A program made the translations under genes and the position numbers. 64,000 nt of DNA from Jiangella asiatica. GTDB lineage: Bacteria > Actinomycetota > Actinomycetes > Jiangellales > Jiangellaceae. The notes below the pieces were generated by a model. The model was not told where the DNA came from. It saw only the letters and a list, made by a program, of their open reading frames with translations, and ran no database searches. The DNA lies in assembly GCF_004349065.1 (NCBI RefSeq), contig NZ_SMKZ01000035.1, positions 1 through 64,000 on the forward strand, in the 5' to 3' direction. Shown one piece after another: positions 8,713-16,780 of the stretch (positions are counted from its first letter, which is position 1; every line of letters starts with the position of its first letter).

Positions 8713-10203
8713 ATGCCCTCGCCCGCGCAACCGAACATCGTCGTGATCATGGCCGACCAGCTGGTGCCGTTCCTCACCGGCGCGTACGGCCACCAGGTGG
8801 TCCGGACGCCGAACCTGGACCGGCTGACCGAGCGCGGCGTGCGCTTCGACGCCGCCTACACGCCGAACCCGTTGTGCGCGCCGGCTCGGGCGGCGCTGAT
8901 GACCGGGCGGTACGCGTCGTCGATCGGCTGCTTCGACAACGCCGCGCCGTTCCCTGTCGACGAGCCCACCATCGCCCACCTGCTCACCAACGCCGGCTAC
9001 GAGACGGCGCTGTGCGGCAAGATGCACTTCGTCGGGCCGGACCAGCTGCACGGTTTCCGGCACCGCCTCAACCCCGACATCTTCCCCGCCGGCATGGACT
9101 GGGTCCCGACGGTGGACGAGCACGGCCGCTTCCCACGTGGCGGGCACGCGCACTCATACGTCCCGCCGGAGGTGGGCGTGCGGCCGTGGACCAAGTTCCT
9201 CACCTACGACGAGGAGACGGCGTTCCGCGCCACCGAGTTCATCCGGGAACGCGCCAGGCGCCCGGCGGCGGAGCCGTTCTTCCTGCTGGCGTCGTTCCAT
9301 CACCCGCACGACCCGTTCCACGTCACCGAGGAGCTGTGGAACCTGTACGACGGTGCGCCGATCGACTTGCCCGAAGCGTGGGACGGCATCGATCGGTCGG
9401 CCCTGGACCGCTGGCTCGACGACGCGCACGACACCTCCGGGGTCGATCTCGCGGACCCCGATGCGATGCGGGCGCTGCGCCGGGCCTACTACGGACTGGT
9501 CACCTATGTCGACCGGAAGGTAGGGGAGATCGTCGACGCGTTGGACGCGACCGGTCAGCTGGCCGACACCGTCGTTGCTTTCACCAGCGATCACGGCGAC
9601 ATGCTGGGCGAACGAGGCATGGTGCAGAAGCGCTGCTTTTACGAGTGGTCGGCACGGGTACCGCTGATCATCTCGTTTCCCGATGGACGCGGCGCCGGCA
9701 GCCGGGTCGTCACGCCGGTGTCGATGATGGACCTCGCGCCCAGCCTCGTCGACCTGGCCGGTGTCGCTCCGCGGGACCGGACGCCGATGGACGCCGAGAG
9801 CCTGCTGCCGCTGCTCGACGGCGACCGTGGCGGCAGCGACGATGCCCGGGCCGGTGCCCGCGTCGTGTACTCGGAGTACCACGCCGAGAAGGTCCACGCG
9901 CCGGCGTTCATGGTGCGTCGCGGCGACCACAAGTACGTGCACATCCACGGCCACGGTTCTCAGCTGTTCGACCTGTCCACCGATCCGTCGGAGCGGCACG
10001 ACCTCTCCAGCCATGCCGTTGCCGCCGGCGTCCGGGCCGAGCTGCACGCCCTGCTCACCGAGCGGTTCGATCCTGCGACGCTGCACACCGCCGCTGCCCG
10101 CAGCGTCCGCCGTCGCGAGCTGGTCAAGAACGCGATGCGGCGCAACGGTACCCGCTGGGACCACGTGCCGCCGCTCGCCGCAGACGACCGCTATGTCCGC
10201 TGA
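8713..10203 (+). CDS. betC: Choline-sulfatase
   Basis: This is a 496-residue type I sulfatase. The formylglycine signature C-x-P-x-R is CAPAR, with the modified Cys at residue 55 (TPNPLCAPARAALMTGRYAS). Metal ligands are in NIVVIMADQ and in FTSDHGDMLGERG. KMHFVGPDQLHGFRHRL and the C-terminal extension ending WDHVPPLAADDRYVR match choline-sulfatases, which release choline and sulfate from choline-O-sulfate. AGGAGG lies ten bases before the ATG. No signal peptide is present, so it acts in the cytosol. No betaine-synthesis or choline-uptake gene adjoins it, and another sulfate ester as substrate is possible. Confidence 0.88.
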   Translation: MPSPAQPNIVVIMADQLVPFLTGAYGHQVVRTPNLDRLTERGVRFDAAYTPNPLCAPARAALMTGRYASSIGCFDNAAPFPVDEPTIAHLLTNAGYETALCGKMHFVGPDQLHGFRHRLNPDIFPAGMDWVPTVDEHGRFPRGGHAHSYVPPEVGVRPWTKFLTYDEETAFRATEFIRERARRPAAEPFFLLASFHHPHDPFHVTEELWNLYDGAPIDLPEAWDGIDRSALDRWLDDAHDTSGVDLADPDAMRALRRAYYGLVTYVDRKVGEIVDALDATGQLADTVVAFTSDHGDMLGERGMVQKRCFYEWSARVPLIISFPDGRGAGSRVVTPVSMMDLAPSLVDLAGVAPRDRTPMDAESLLPLLDGDRGGSDDARAGARVVYSEYHAEKVHAPAFMVRRGDHKYVHIHGHGSQLFDLSTDPSERHDLSSHAVAAGVRAELHALLTERFDPATLHTAAARSVRRRELVKNAMRRNGTRWDHVPPLAADDRYVR

Positions 10204-10326
10204 CCGCACGGCCACGGGGATCACGCGGCTGGTCACCCCCGGACTGTAGCCAGCCGGCGCGATCGGCGGCACAATCGAGACGGGCCGGCGTACCGCCGCC
10301 GGGCGCGCCCGGCTCGCGGGGGGAGC

Positions 10327-12129
10327 ATGTTGACCATCCGGCTGCTGGGCCGGCCGGCCATCGAGCACGACGGCCGGCCGGGCCGGTCGCCGCGCGGACG
10401 CAAGGCGTGGGCCCTGCTGGCCTACGTGCTGCTGTCCGAGCGCCCGCCGAGCCGGCAGCGGCTGGCGGAGCTGCTGTTCGGCGAGGCCGACGATCCGTTG
10501 GGTGCGTTGCGCTGGACGCTCGCGGAGCTGCGCCGCTCGCTCGGCCGGTCCGACGTGCTGACCGGCGATCCGGTCGGCGGGCTCGAGAATGTCGTCGTCG
10601 ACGTCGGCGTCGCCGCCGACCAGCTGGCCGATCCGGCCCCCCTGCTGGACGCCGCCGGCGAGCTGCTCGAAGGCGTCTACCTGCCGTACAGCCCGGAGTT
10701 CGAGTCGTGGCTGTCGGTGGAGCGCTATCGGGTCGCCGGGATGGTCGAGGCGCGGTTGCGGCAGGCGGCGGTCGCGCTGCTTGCCGCGGGCCGGGCGGGC
10801 GAGGCGCTGCGGTACGCCCAGCGGGCGGTCCTGAGCAACCCCGTCGATGAGGGCAACCACGAGCTGCTCGTTCGCAGCCTGGCGATGACGGGGGACGGGG
10901 TCGCCGCGCGGCGCCAGGTGGCGCTGGCCGAGGACGTGCTCCGGCGTGAGCTGGGCGTCACAGCCTCCGCGGCGCTGCACGACGCGGCGACCGTTGGCAT
11001 CGAGTCGGGCCGGACACCGCCGCTGGGTGGGCGGTCGGCCGCGCTGAGCCAGCTCGAGGCCGGGCGCGCGGCGATCGTCGCCGGCGCCGTCGACGCGGGC
11101 GTCCAATGCCTGCGCCGGGCGGTGGTGGAGGCGGGCCGGACCCGCGACACCGCGCTGCGCGCTCGCGCCCTGGTCGCCCTGGGTGCCGCGCTGGTGCACG
11201 CCGTTCGTGGACGGGACCAGGAGGGCGCGCTGGTTCTGCACGAAGGACTCGACCACGCCACCAGGGCCGGTGACCGCGCCCTCGCCGTGACCGCCCAACG
11301 CGAGCTGGGCTTCGTCGAGGTGCAGGCCGGTCGGCGGGCGACGGCGGACACCTGGCTCGCGTCGGCGCAGATGCTCGCCACCGACGACGCCGAGCTGGCC
11401 GGCATTCTTGGCGTGCGCGGCCAGAACGCGTCCGACGTCGGCGACTATCCGGAGGCCTTCGCACATCTGGGCGAGTCGATCGAGCGGGCCCGCCGGTGCG
11501 GCGACGACAGGCAGCGGGCGTGGTCGCAGTCGATCCTGGCGCGGGCGCACTTGCTCCGGTCCGAGCACAGCCAGGCCGCGGTCGCACTGGCCGACTGTCT
11601 CGACGTGGTGCGGGCGCAGCGGTGGATGGTCTTCCTGCCCTGGCCGCAGACGCTGCGCGCGGAGCTCGACCTGCGCGCCGGCGACTTCGAGACGGCCGCG
11701 GACACACTCGAGCGGGCCTGGACCCTTGCCTGTCAGGTGGGCGACCCCTGCTGGGAGGGCATGGCCGCCCGCGGCCTCGGGCTGCTCAACGCCGGCCGTG
11801 GCGACGACGCGGCCGCGACCGGCTGGCTCGGCGAGGCCACGGTGCGGTGCAACCGGATGCCCGACCGTTACCACTGGCTGCACGCACATGTGTTGGATAC
11901 CGCGATCGAGGTGGCATTGGACCGCGACGAGCCGGAGCGGGCCGGGCCGCTGGTGGCGACCCTGGCGCCGCTGGCCGCCCGGTGCGAGCTGCGCGAGCTG
12001 GTGGTCCGGGCGCAGGTGCACCGGCACCGGCTAGGCGATCCGACGGCGCTCAGGTCGGCCCGGTCGCTGGCGGCCGACATCGACAATCCGGCGCTGGCCG
12101 GCTTGCTCGCCGAGCAGCCGCTCGTATGA
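10327..12129 (+). CDS. BTAD/SARP-like transcriptional regulator with TPR-type C-terminus
   Basis: This is a 600-residue protein. Residues 1-90 form an OmpR-like winged helix (LTIRLLGRPAIEHDGR, RGRKAWALLAYVLLSERPPS), followed by a bacterial transcriptional activation domain (about 95-240; ERYRVAGMVEARLRQAA, NPVDEGNHELLVRSLA). The rest is helical TPR-like repeats with no NTPase motif. Such SARP-like activators often control secondary metabolism, but no biosynthetic cluster is near. A G-rich ribosome site (GGGGGGAG) lies just upstream of ATG 10327. It stands alone between betC and a convergent ANTAR gene. Confidence 0.87.
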   Translation: MLTIRLLGRPAIEHDGRPGRSPRGRKAWALLAYVLLSERPPSRQRLAELLFGEADDPLGALRWTLAELRRSLGRSDVLTGDPVGGLENVVVDVGVAADQLADPAPLLDAAGELLEGVYLPYSPEFESWLSVERYRVAGMVEARLRQAAVALLAAGRAGEALRYAQRAVLSNPVDEGNHELLVRSLAMTGDGVAARRQVALAEDVLRRELGVTASAALHDAATVGIESGRTPPLGGRSAALSQLEAGRAAIVAGAVDAGVQCLRRAVVEAGRTRDTALRARALVALGAALVHAVRGRDQEGALVLHEGLDHATRAGDRALAVTAQRELGFVEVQAGRRATADTWLASAQMLATDDAELAGILGVRGQNASDVGDYPEAFAHLGESIERARRCGDDRQRAWSQSILARAHLLRSEHSQAAVALADCLDVVRAQRWMVFLPWPQTLRAELDLRAGDFETAADTLERAWTLACQVGDPCWEGMAARGLGLLNAGRGDDAAATGWLGEATVRCNRMPDRYHWLHAHVLDTAIEVALDRDEPERAGPLVATLAPLAARCELRELVVRAQVHRHRLGDPTALRSARSLAADIDNPALAGLLAEQPLV

Positions 12130-12147
12130 GCCAGGGGTGGGTGACGG

Positions 12148-12819
12148 TCAGGCCGCACTGTGGTGGGTGGCGACGATCTGGCGGGCGTGCTCGCTGAGGG
12201 TGATCTTCCGCTCGCGCGCGCCGTTGCGCAGCATGGCGAAGGCGGCATCGGGATCCAGGGAATGACGCTCGATGAGGATGCCTTGGGCTTGGCCGATGGC
12301 CTGGCGGGCGTCGATGGCACGACGCAGCCCGGACTCGTGCTGGGCGGCGGCCAGCGCGACCGAGGCGTGCTGGGCGTAGAGGCGGGCGACGGTGGCGGTG
12401 TCGGCGGCGAACGCGCCGCGCCGGGTGGCGTAGACGTCGAGCGCGCCGATGGCCGACGTCGTCGTCCCGATGCGGAACGACAGGGCGCTGCGCAGGCCCG
12501 TGTCGACGACGTGGTCCCGCCAGCGCATCCAGCGGTCCTCCGCGGACACGTCGTCGACGACGATGTGTCCGGCGTGCGACATGGCGGACAGGGCCGGGCC
12601 CTCGCGGTGCTCCAGCTGCAGTAGATCGGCCTGTTCCGCGGTAGGGCTGGTCGAGATGACGACCGTGCGTCGACCCCGCTTGATGATCATGGCGGCTCCG
12701 TCTGCGCCGGTCAGTGCCTGCGCGTGGCGCAGGATGCCGTGACAGGTACGTTCGACGTCAGGCTCGCGATGCAGATCAGCCGCCAGGGTGGCTAGCCCCG
12801 AGGAGAGGCTCAGCTTCAC
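12148..12819 (-). CDS. GAF-ANTAR transcription antiterminator
   Basis: This is a 223-residue regulator with a GAF sensor (about residues 10-160) and a C-terminal ANTAR domain (about 165-220; RQAIGQAQGILIERHSLDPD, AFAMLRNGARERKITLSEHA). ANTAR domains bind paired RNA hairpins and act as antiterminators. The start is the GTG ending at 12819, with GGAGGT five bases upstream. It is divergent from the tetR-family gene and the two share a 131-bp intergenic region holding three palindromes, so TetR probably represses both. Its GAF ligand is unknown. Confidence 0.9.
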   Translation of the reverse strand: MKLSLSSGLATLAADLHREPDVERTCHGILRHAQALTGADGAAMIIKRGRRTVVISTSPTAEQADLLQLEHREGPALSAMSHAGHIVVDDVSAEDRWMRWRDHVVDTGLRSALSFRIGTTTSAIGALDVYATRRGAFAADTATVARLYAQHASVALAAAQHESGLRRAIDARQAIGQAQGILIERHSLDPDAAFAMLRNGARERKITLSEHARQIVATHHSAA

Positions 12820-12860
12820 GGTGCACCTCCGGGTCAGGTGACGACTCTGCGTCACTGTAC

Positions 12861-12874
12861 AGACAAGTCCGTCT
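12861..12874. promoter_or_regulatory. Palindromic operator copy 1
   Basis: AGACAAGTCCGTCT is a 14-bp inverted repeat sharing the AGAC...GTCT frame with two downstream copies. It lies between the divergent ANTAR and TetR-family genes. The architecture is that of a TetR-family operator; binding is inferred. Confidence 0.65.
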
Positions 12875-12881
12875 CTTGTAC

Positions 12882-12895
12882 AGACGGTTCTGTCT
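12882..12895. promoter_or_regulatory. Palindromic operator copy 2
   Basis: AGACGGTTCTGTCT is a 14-bp inverted repeat starting 21 bases (two helical turns) after copy 1. TATGCT at 12895-12900, between copies 2 and 3, could be a -10 element for the rightward tetR promoter, although no good -35 is seen. Confidence 0.7.
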
Positions 12896-12903
12896 ATGCT
12901 GGC

Positions 12904-12917
12904 CAGACGGTTCTGTC
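12904..12917. promoter_or_regulatory. Palindromic operator copy 3
   Basis: AGACGGTTCTGTCT is identical to copy 2 and starts 22 bases after it, keeping all three sites on one face of the helix. It lies 34 bases upstream of the TetR-family start codon. Confidence 0.7.
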
Positions 12918-12950
12918 TTCTTGGCCGATTCGAGGGTAATATGAGGCGTC

Positions 12951-13556
12951 ATGCACGCCCAGGAAACGGTCGGCACCGCGTTGAGCGCGCGCGAGCGCAT
13001 CCTGAGCACGAGCTACCGATTGTTCGCCCGCCGGGGCGTCAACGGGGTGGGTGTGGACGAGGTCATCGAGCGCTCGCACGTGGCCAAGGCCACCTTCTAC
13101 CGGCACTTCCCGTCGAAGAACGATCTTGTGCTGGCCTACCTGGATCGGCGCGAGCAGGACTGGACGCACGGGCTGGTCGAGCAGGAGTCCGAGGCCCGCG
13201 GAGACACCGCCGAAGAGCGGCTGCTGGCCATCTTCGACGTGTTCGACGAATGGTTCCACAGCGACGAGTTCGACGGCATCGCGTTCATCACCGTGCTGCT
13301 GGAGATGGGCAAGGACCATCCGCTGGGGCAGGCCAGCATCCAGCACCTGGCCAACCTGCGCGCCATCACCCGCGGCCGGGCGGAGGAGGCCGGGCTGCGC
13401 GAACCGGAAGAGTTCGCGCGGGCCTGGCACATCCTGATGAAGGGCTCCATCATCGCCGCGCTCGAGGGTGACACCGGCGCAGCAAAGCGGGCCAAGGCCA
13501 TGGCCCGCAGCCTGATCGACCAGCACCGCACGACCACCCCCGCGCCCTCCCCGTGA
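12951..13556 (+). CDS. TetR/AcrR family transcriptional regulator
   Basis: This is a 201-residue repressor. The N-terminal helix-turn-helix is canonical (ILSTSYRLFARRGVNGVGVD, VIERSHVAKATFYRHFPSKN), followed by an all-helical ligand domain (about residues 70-195) of unknown specificity. ATG 12951 has GAGG five bases upstream. Three phased palindromes just upstream indicate autoregulation and control of the divergent GAF-ANTAR gene. No efflux pump or enzyme is adjacent that would reveal the inducer. Confidence 0.93.
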   Translation: MHAQETVGTALSARERILSTSYRLFARRGVNGVGVDEVIERSHVAKATFYRHFPSKNDLVLAYLDRREQDWTHGLVEQESEARGDTAEERLLAIFDVFDEWFHSDEFDGIAFITVLLEMGKDHPLGQASIQHLANLRAITRGRAEEAGLREPEEFARAWHILMKGSIIAALEGDTGAAKRAKAMARSLIDQHRTTTPAPSP

Positions 13557-13605
13557 TCATGTCCCCTCGCGGTCACTGAGCGACCGCCAGGGAACATGAT
13601 CACGG
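13551..13605. terminator. Long inverted repeat after tetR-family gene
   Basis: A 24-bp stem with two mismatches and a 7-base loop starts inside the last codons of the TetR-family gene (left arm from 13551, right arm to 13605). The arms begin with the palindrome-rich CCGTGATCATGT. There is no T-tract, so it is either an actinobacterial-type terminator or a member of a dispersed intergenic repeat. Confidence 0.7.
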
Positions 13606-13738
13606 TGGTCTGCTACGGTTCCGGCAGCGGTTGGGAGGTCAGCCGGCGGCAAATCGTGCCGCAGTGCGCTTCGTCCTTCCATGGGGTCTACATGGCTCGT
13701 CCCCGCTTCGCCCTCTCCGGGCCCATCGCCCACCGTGC

Positions 13739-14497
13739 GTGGTGAGCGGGCCCGTCCCACCGTCCGATCACGAGAATGGGTCCGACAGCGCCGTCGCCTG
13801 GAATCGATCGGACATCGCGGGCCGGCTCGCCGCCGTCGCCGTCCAGCTCTCCCTCCAGTCAGAAGTGGAGGGTGCCCTGCGCACAGCTGTCGAGCAGCTG
13901 GTCGACCTGGCCGGCTGCGACGCCGCCGCGGGCGTGCTGTTCGCGCCGCGCCGGTGGCGCCTGCACACCGCGTTCGCCACCGCGGAACTGGCCGAGCTCG
14001 CCGATGCGCTGCAGGTCCGGCTCCGTGAGGGCCCGGCCGTCACCGCCATCAGTACCCGCGCCGTGGTCGTCGTCGCGGACACGCGGGACGATGCGCGCTG
14101 GACCAGTTGGGCGCCGCTCGCCACGAAGGCCGGCGTGCGCGGCGTGGTGGCGGTGCCGCTCGACCTCGGCTCACACCTGACCGGCGCCGTCACGGCCTAC
14201 TGGGCAACGGTGCACCAGCCGCTCCCCGAGGCCGTCGCGGCGGCCGAGGCGCTGGCCCGGCACACCTCCATCGCGCTGACGGCCGCCCGCGAGTCATTCA
14301 CCCTGCGGGAGGCGATCGAGGCCAGGCACCGGATCGGGGTGGCGCAGGGCATCCTGATGGAGCGCTACGGGCTGGAGGCACGGCAGGCGTTCGACGTGCT
14401 GCGCCGCTACTCCCGGGACAACAACGTCAAGCTCGGCCTGGTGGCGCGCGAGGTCATCGAGACACGGTCGCTGCCAGGGTCGGCGTCCGGCCCGTGA
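13739..14497 (+). CDS. GAF-ANTAR transcription antiterminator (second copy)
   Basis: This is a GAF sensor (about residues 25-185; AVEQLVDLAGCDAAAGVLF, PLDLGSHLTGAVTAYW) followed by an ANTAR RNA-binding domain (about 190-245; EARHRIGVAQGILMERYGLE, RRYSRDNNVKLGLVAREVIE). It belongs to the same family as the gene at 12148 but is clearly diverged. The start is uncertain: tandem GTG codons at 13739 and 13742 are chosen because translation further upstream looks non-coding, and neither has a strong ribosome site. It converges on the Dyp-peroxidase operon. Confidence 0.85.
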   Translation: MVSGPVPPSDHENGSDSAVAWNRSDIAGRLAAVAVQLSLQSEVEGALRTAVEQLVDLAGCDAAAGVLFAPRRWRLHTAFATAELAELADALQVRLREGPAVTAISTRAVVVVADTRDDARWTSWAPLATKAGVRGVVAVPLDLGSHLTGAVTAYWATVHQPLPEAVAAAEALARHTSIALTAARESFTLREAIEARHRIGVAQGILMERYGLEARQAFDVLRRYSRDNNVKLGLVAREVIETRSLPGSASGP

Positions 14498-14517
14498 CGG
14501 CGACCCGGGGGGCCGGC

Positions 14518-15783
14518 TCACGGGAGGGTCGCGCCGAGCGGGCGGGCGCCGTCGAAGCCGGGCAGGATGAGGAACGTGCCGCTCCCGGTCGCGGTCACGT
14601 ACTCGCTGAGCGCGTCGGTCTCGTCGAGCCGGAACTGGGTCTGGGCGAACGTGCGCAGGTCGCGCTGGAAACAGATGAACAGCAGGCCGGCGTCGGCGAC
14701 CCCGCCGGTGGCACCGTCGTCGAAGGCGTAGCCGCGGCGCAGCATCAGGTGGCTGCCGGTGAACGACGGGTGCGCCGCCCGCACATGCGACCGCGCCGGC
14801 GTGACGTACTGCCCGTCCGGGGTCTTCGCCAGCAGGTCCGCCTCGTCCGACGGCCCGCCGCCGGACAGCGGCGAACCGTCGTGCCGGTACCGCCCGATGA
14901 CGGCCTGCTGGTGCTCGAGCGACTCGGCGGCGAACGCGGTCGTGTCCAGCCGGAGCCGCCGAACGACGCAGACGGTACCGCCGGCCAGCGGTCCGTCCGG
15001 GATCCACACATGCTCGGCCAGCTCGTCGTCGCCGTGCGGGACGATGACGCCGTCGTGGAAGCCCAGCGGGTTGCGCGCCACGGTGCCGGTGCCGGGTGCA
15101 CGGAACCCGCGCTGCGACCACCGGATCGATGTGCCGGGGACCGTACCGGTCAGCCAGCGCGCGGCCTGGTGGACGTCGTTCGGGTCGCTGCCGTACACCG
15201 CGATCAGCAGGTCCCCGCCGGTGCGGTCGGCCGGCAGGGCGTCGTCGCCTGCGAACGCGGGCAGCGCCTGCGCGCCGGGCAGCTCCGGGTCGAGTGCCGC
15301 GACCACCCGCGGCCCGAGGCCGACGGTGACCGTGAGGTCGCCCGGCCCGTCGAGCAGCCCGCTGGTTTCAGCTTGATCGTCGCTGGTCAACGACGCGATC
15401 GACCGGCCGAGCGCGGCACAGAGCTCACGGAGCCCGACGCGGTAGGCCTCGTCGGCGGCCCCGGGAGCCGGGACGTCCGCGAGATCGAGCACGACCAGCA
15501 TCCCGTGCGGTTGCGGCGTGCCGGGCCGGGCGATTCCGGCCTGGTGCTCGCCGGCGGCCTCGACGGCCGCGGCTCGGCGTGGGTCGGTCCCGCCGGGTGC
15601 GCTGACCGCCCGCGCGCCGTCACCGTCGTCGCCGTCCTCGCGGGATGCCGCCGACGACGCCAGCACGCCTGCGGTGAGCCCGGCTCCGGCGCCGAGGCCG
15701 GCGGCCATCGCGCCGCGCAGGAGGTCGCGCCGGCGGGTGCCGGCCGAGGTCGGTGGTGTTGGCGGGTGCTCGCTGTCCATCAT
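14518..15783 (-). CDS. Dyp-type heme peroxidase, Tat-exported
   Basis: This is a 421-residue dye-decolorizing peroxidase. A twin-arginine signal (TRRRDLLRGAMAAGLGAG, residues 16-33) points to export by Tat. The Dyp hallmark GxxDG is GFHDG at residues 241-245, the expected heme-ligand His region is PARSHVRAAHP, and a second ferredoxin-like half (YAFDDGATGGVADAGLLFIC) follows. It resembles EfeB-type enzymes, but no EfeU or EfeO gene adjoins. Its ATG overlaps the stop of the lipoprotein gene upstream, so the two are co-translated, which suggests the lipoprotein works with it outside the membrane. Confidence 0.9.
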   Translation of the reverse strand: MMDSEHPPTPPTSAGTRRRDLLRGAMAAGLGAGAGLTAGVLASSAASREDGDDGDGARAVSAPGGTDPRRAAAVEAAGEHQAGIARPGTPQPHGMLVVLDLADVPAPGAADEAYRVGLRELCAALGRSIASLTSDDQAETSGLLDGPGDLTVTVGLGPRVVAALDPELPGAQALPAFAGDDALPADRTGGDLLIAVYGSDPNDVHQAARWLTGTVPGTSIRWSQRGFRAPGTGTVARNPLGFHDGVIVPHGDDELAEHVWIPDGPLAGGTVCVVRRLRLDTTAFAAESLEHQQAVIGRYRHDGSPLSGGGPSDEADLLAKTPDGQYVTPARSHVRAAHPSFTGSHLMLRRGYAFDDGATGGVADAGLLFICFQRDLRTFAQTQFRLDETDALSEYVTATGSGTFLILPGFDGARPLGATLP

Positions 15784-16559
15784 CCGCCCGTCGTGGTGGC
15801 GAGGAACTCGTCGGCGAAGCTGACCTCGGCCGCCGCGTCGCCGAGGTCGATCACGGTCCAGTCGCCGGCGCCGCCGAGGCGGACCTCCATGCGCCGCAGC
15901 ACGCTGTCGCCGTCGACCCAGTACCGCAGCGTGGCGTCGCTGCCGTCGCCAGCAGCCGTCGAGGTCGCGGGGTCGTAGACGCGGTCCTCGGTGGGGCCGG
16001 CGACGACGTCCACCGTCACGCCGGCCAGCTCGTCGGAGCGCAGCCATCGCGCGTCGGTCTGCTGGAGCAGCAGCGCGTTGTCGGGCCGGTCGTTGCCGGC
16101 CTGCAGCACGACGGCCAGCGTCGCGTGCAGCCGCGACTCGGCGGGCGCGAGCGTCGACGACGTCCACGCGGCGTCGTCCGGTGGCGGCAACGGCGGCCCG
16201 TCATCGGTGGCCGGCCCGGCGGGCTCGTGGCTGGTGATGCTCGACGCCGTCCACGCCGCCAGCAGCGGGTCGCCGCCGTCCTCGCTGACATTTGCGTAGC
16301 CGACGTGCCCGACGAAGTCGACCCAGCCGTCGACGGTGAACGTGCGGCCGCCGTCGACGACCTCGAACTCCACCGACCTAACCCCGGTCGTGTAGTTCCC
16401 GTAGCGCATCATCGACAGCCGCTGAGCCTCGTCACCGGTGAGTGGCCGCGGCTCGTCGGCGACGGTGGTGGTCGAGCCGGCCTCTGGACCCGGGTCGTCA
16501 TCGGCGCAACCCGCGAGCACCACGATGACCAGGGCCGTCAGCGCGGCGGCGATCTTCAT
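15780..16559 (-). CDS. Putative lipoprotein coupled to Dyp peroxidase
   Basis: This is a 259-residue protein with a lipoprotein signal peptide ending in the lipobox VLAGC (Cys18), so it should be anchored on the outer face of the membrane. The mature part is acidic, with an LppX/LprG-like feel: FTVDGWVDFVGHVGYANVS early, and a C-terminal repeat of the motif 'RYWVDGDSVLRRMEVRLGG'. I do not recognise a defined family. It precedes and overlaps the Dyp-peroxidase gene and may bind that enzyme's substrate or anchor it. The start is the ATG ending at 16559. Confidence 0.82.
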   Translation of the reverse strand: MKIAAALTALVIVVLAGCADDDPGPEAGSTTTVADEPRPLTGDEAQRLSMMRYGNYTTGVRSVEFEVVDGGRTFTVDGWVDFVGHVGYANVSEDGGDPLLAAWTASSITSHEPAGPATDDGPPLPPPDDAAWTSSTLAPAESRLHATLAVVLQAGNDRPDNALLLQQTDARWLRSDELAGVTVDVVAGPTEDRVYDPATSTAAGDGSDATLRYWVDGDSVLRRMEVRLGGAGDWTVIDLGDAAAEVSFADEFLATTTGG

Positions 16560-16638
16560 GGCAGCGAGTGTAGGTAAACGCGATCAGTCGTGATGTGCCG
16601 TTTGCAGACTTCGCCACGTTGCTCACAAGCGCTAAAAC

Positions 16639-16652
16639 GTGATCTGCGTCAC
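16639..16652. promoter_or_regulatory. Crp-like palindrome upstream of surface protein 1
   Basis: GTGATCTGCGTCAC has the GTGA-N6-TCAC layout of Crp-family operators. It lies 142 bases before the start codon at 16781. An almost identical site sits at the same distance before the neighbouring surface-protein gene, which argues that it is functional. Confidence 0.6.
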
Positions 16653-16780
16653 ACTGCGTGCGGATCGTGCGGGCCGCCGACTCCTAAGAGTCAGCGCCGT
16701 CATCTACCCGTCGCCGGGCGTGCTTCACAGGCGGAGGGCCGTCGGCGCTGGCGTGACGACAGCTACGGGAGGACGTGCCA

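Noticed and set aside
8586-8777. N-terminal extension of idi to position 8777
   Set aside because: The extra residues have no homology to Idi, while the GTG at 8585 has an excellent AAGGAG site.
9154-12027. Long minus-strand open frame spanning the sulfatase and BTAD genes
   Set aside because: It runs across two well-supported plus-strand genes and gives low-complexity sequence; a typical shadow frame of high-GC DNA.
16653-16780. Riboswitch (for example c-di-AMP/ydaO type) in the duplicated leaders of the surface proteins
   Set aside because: The leaders are conserved between the two genes, but I could not match the core sequences of any known riboswitch class.
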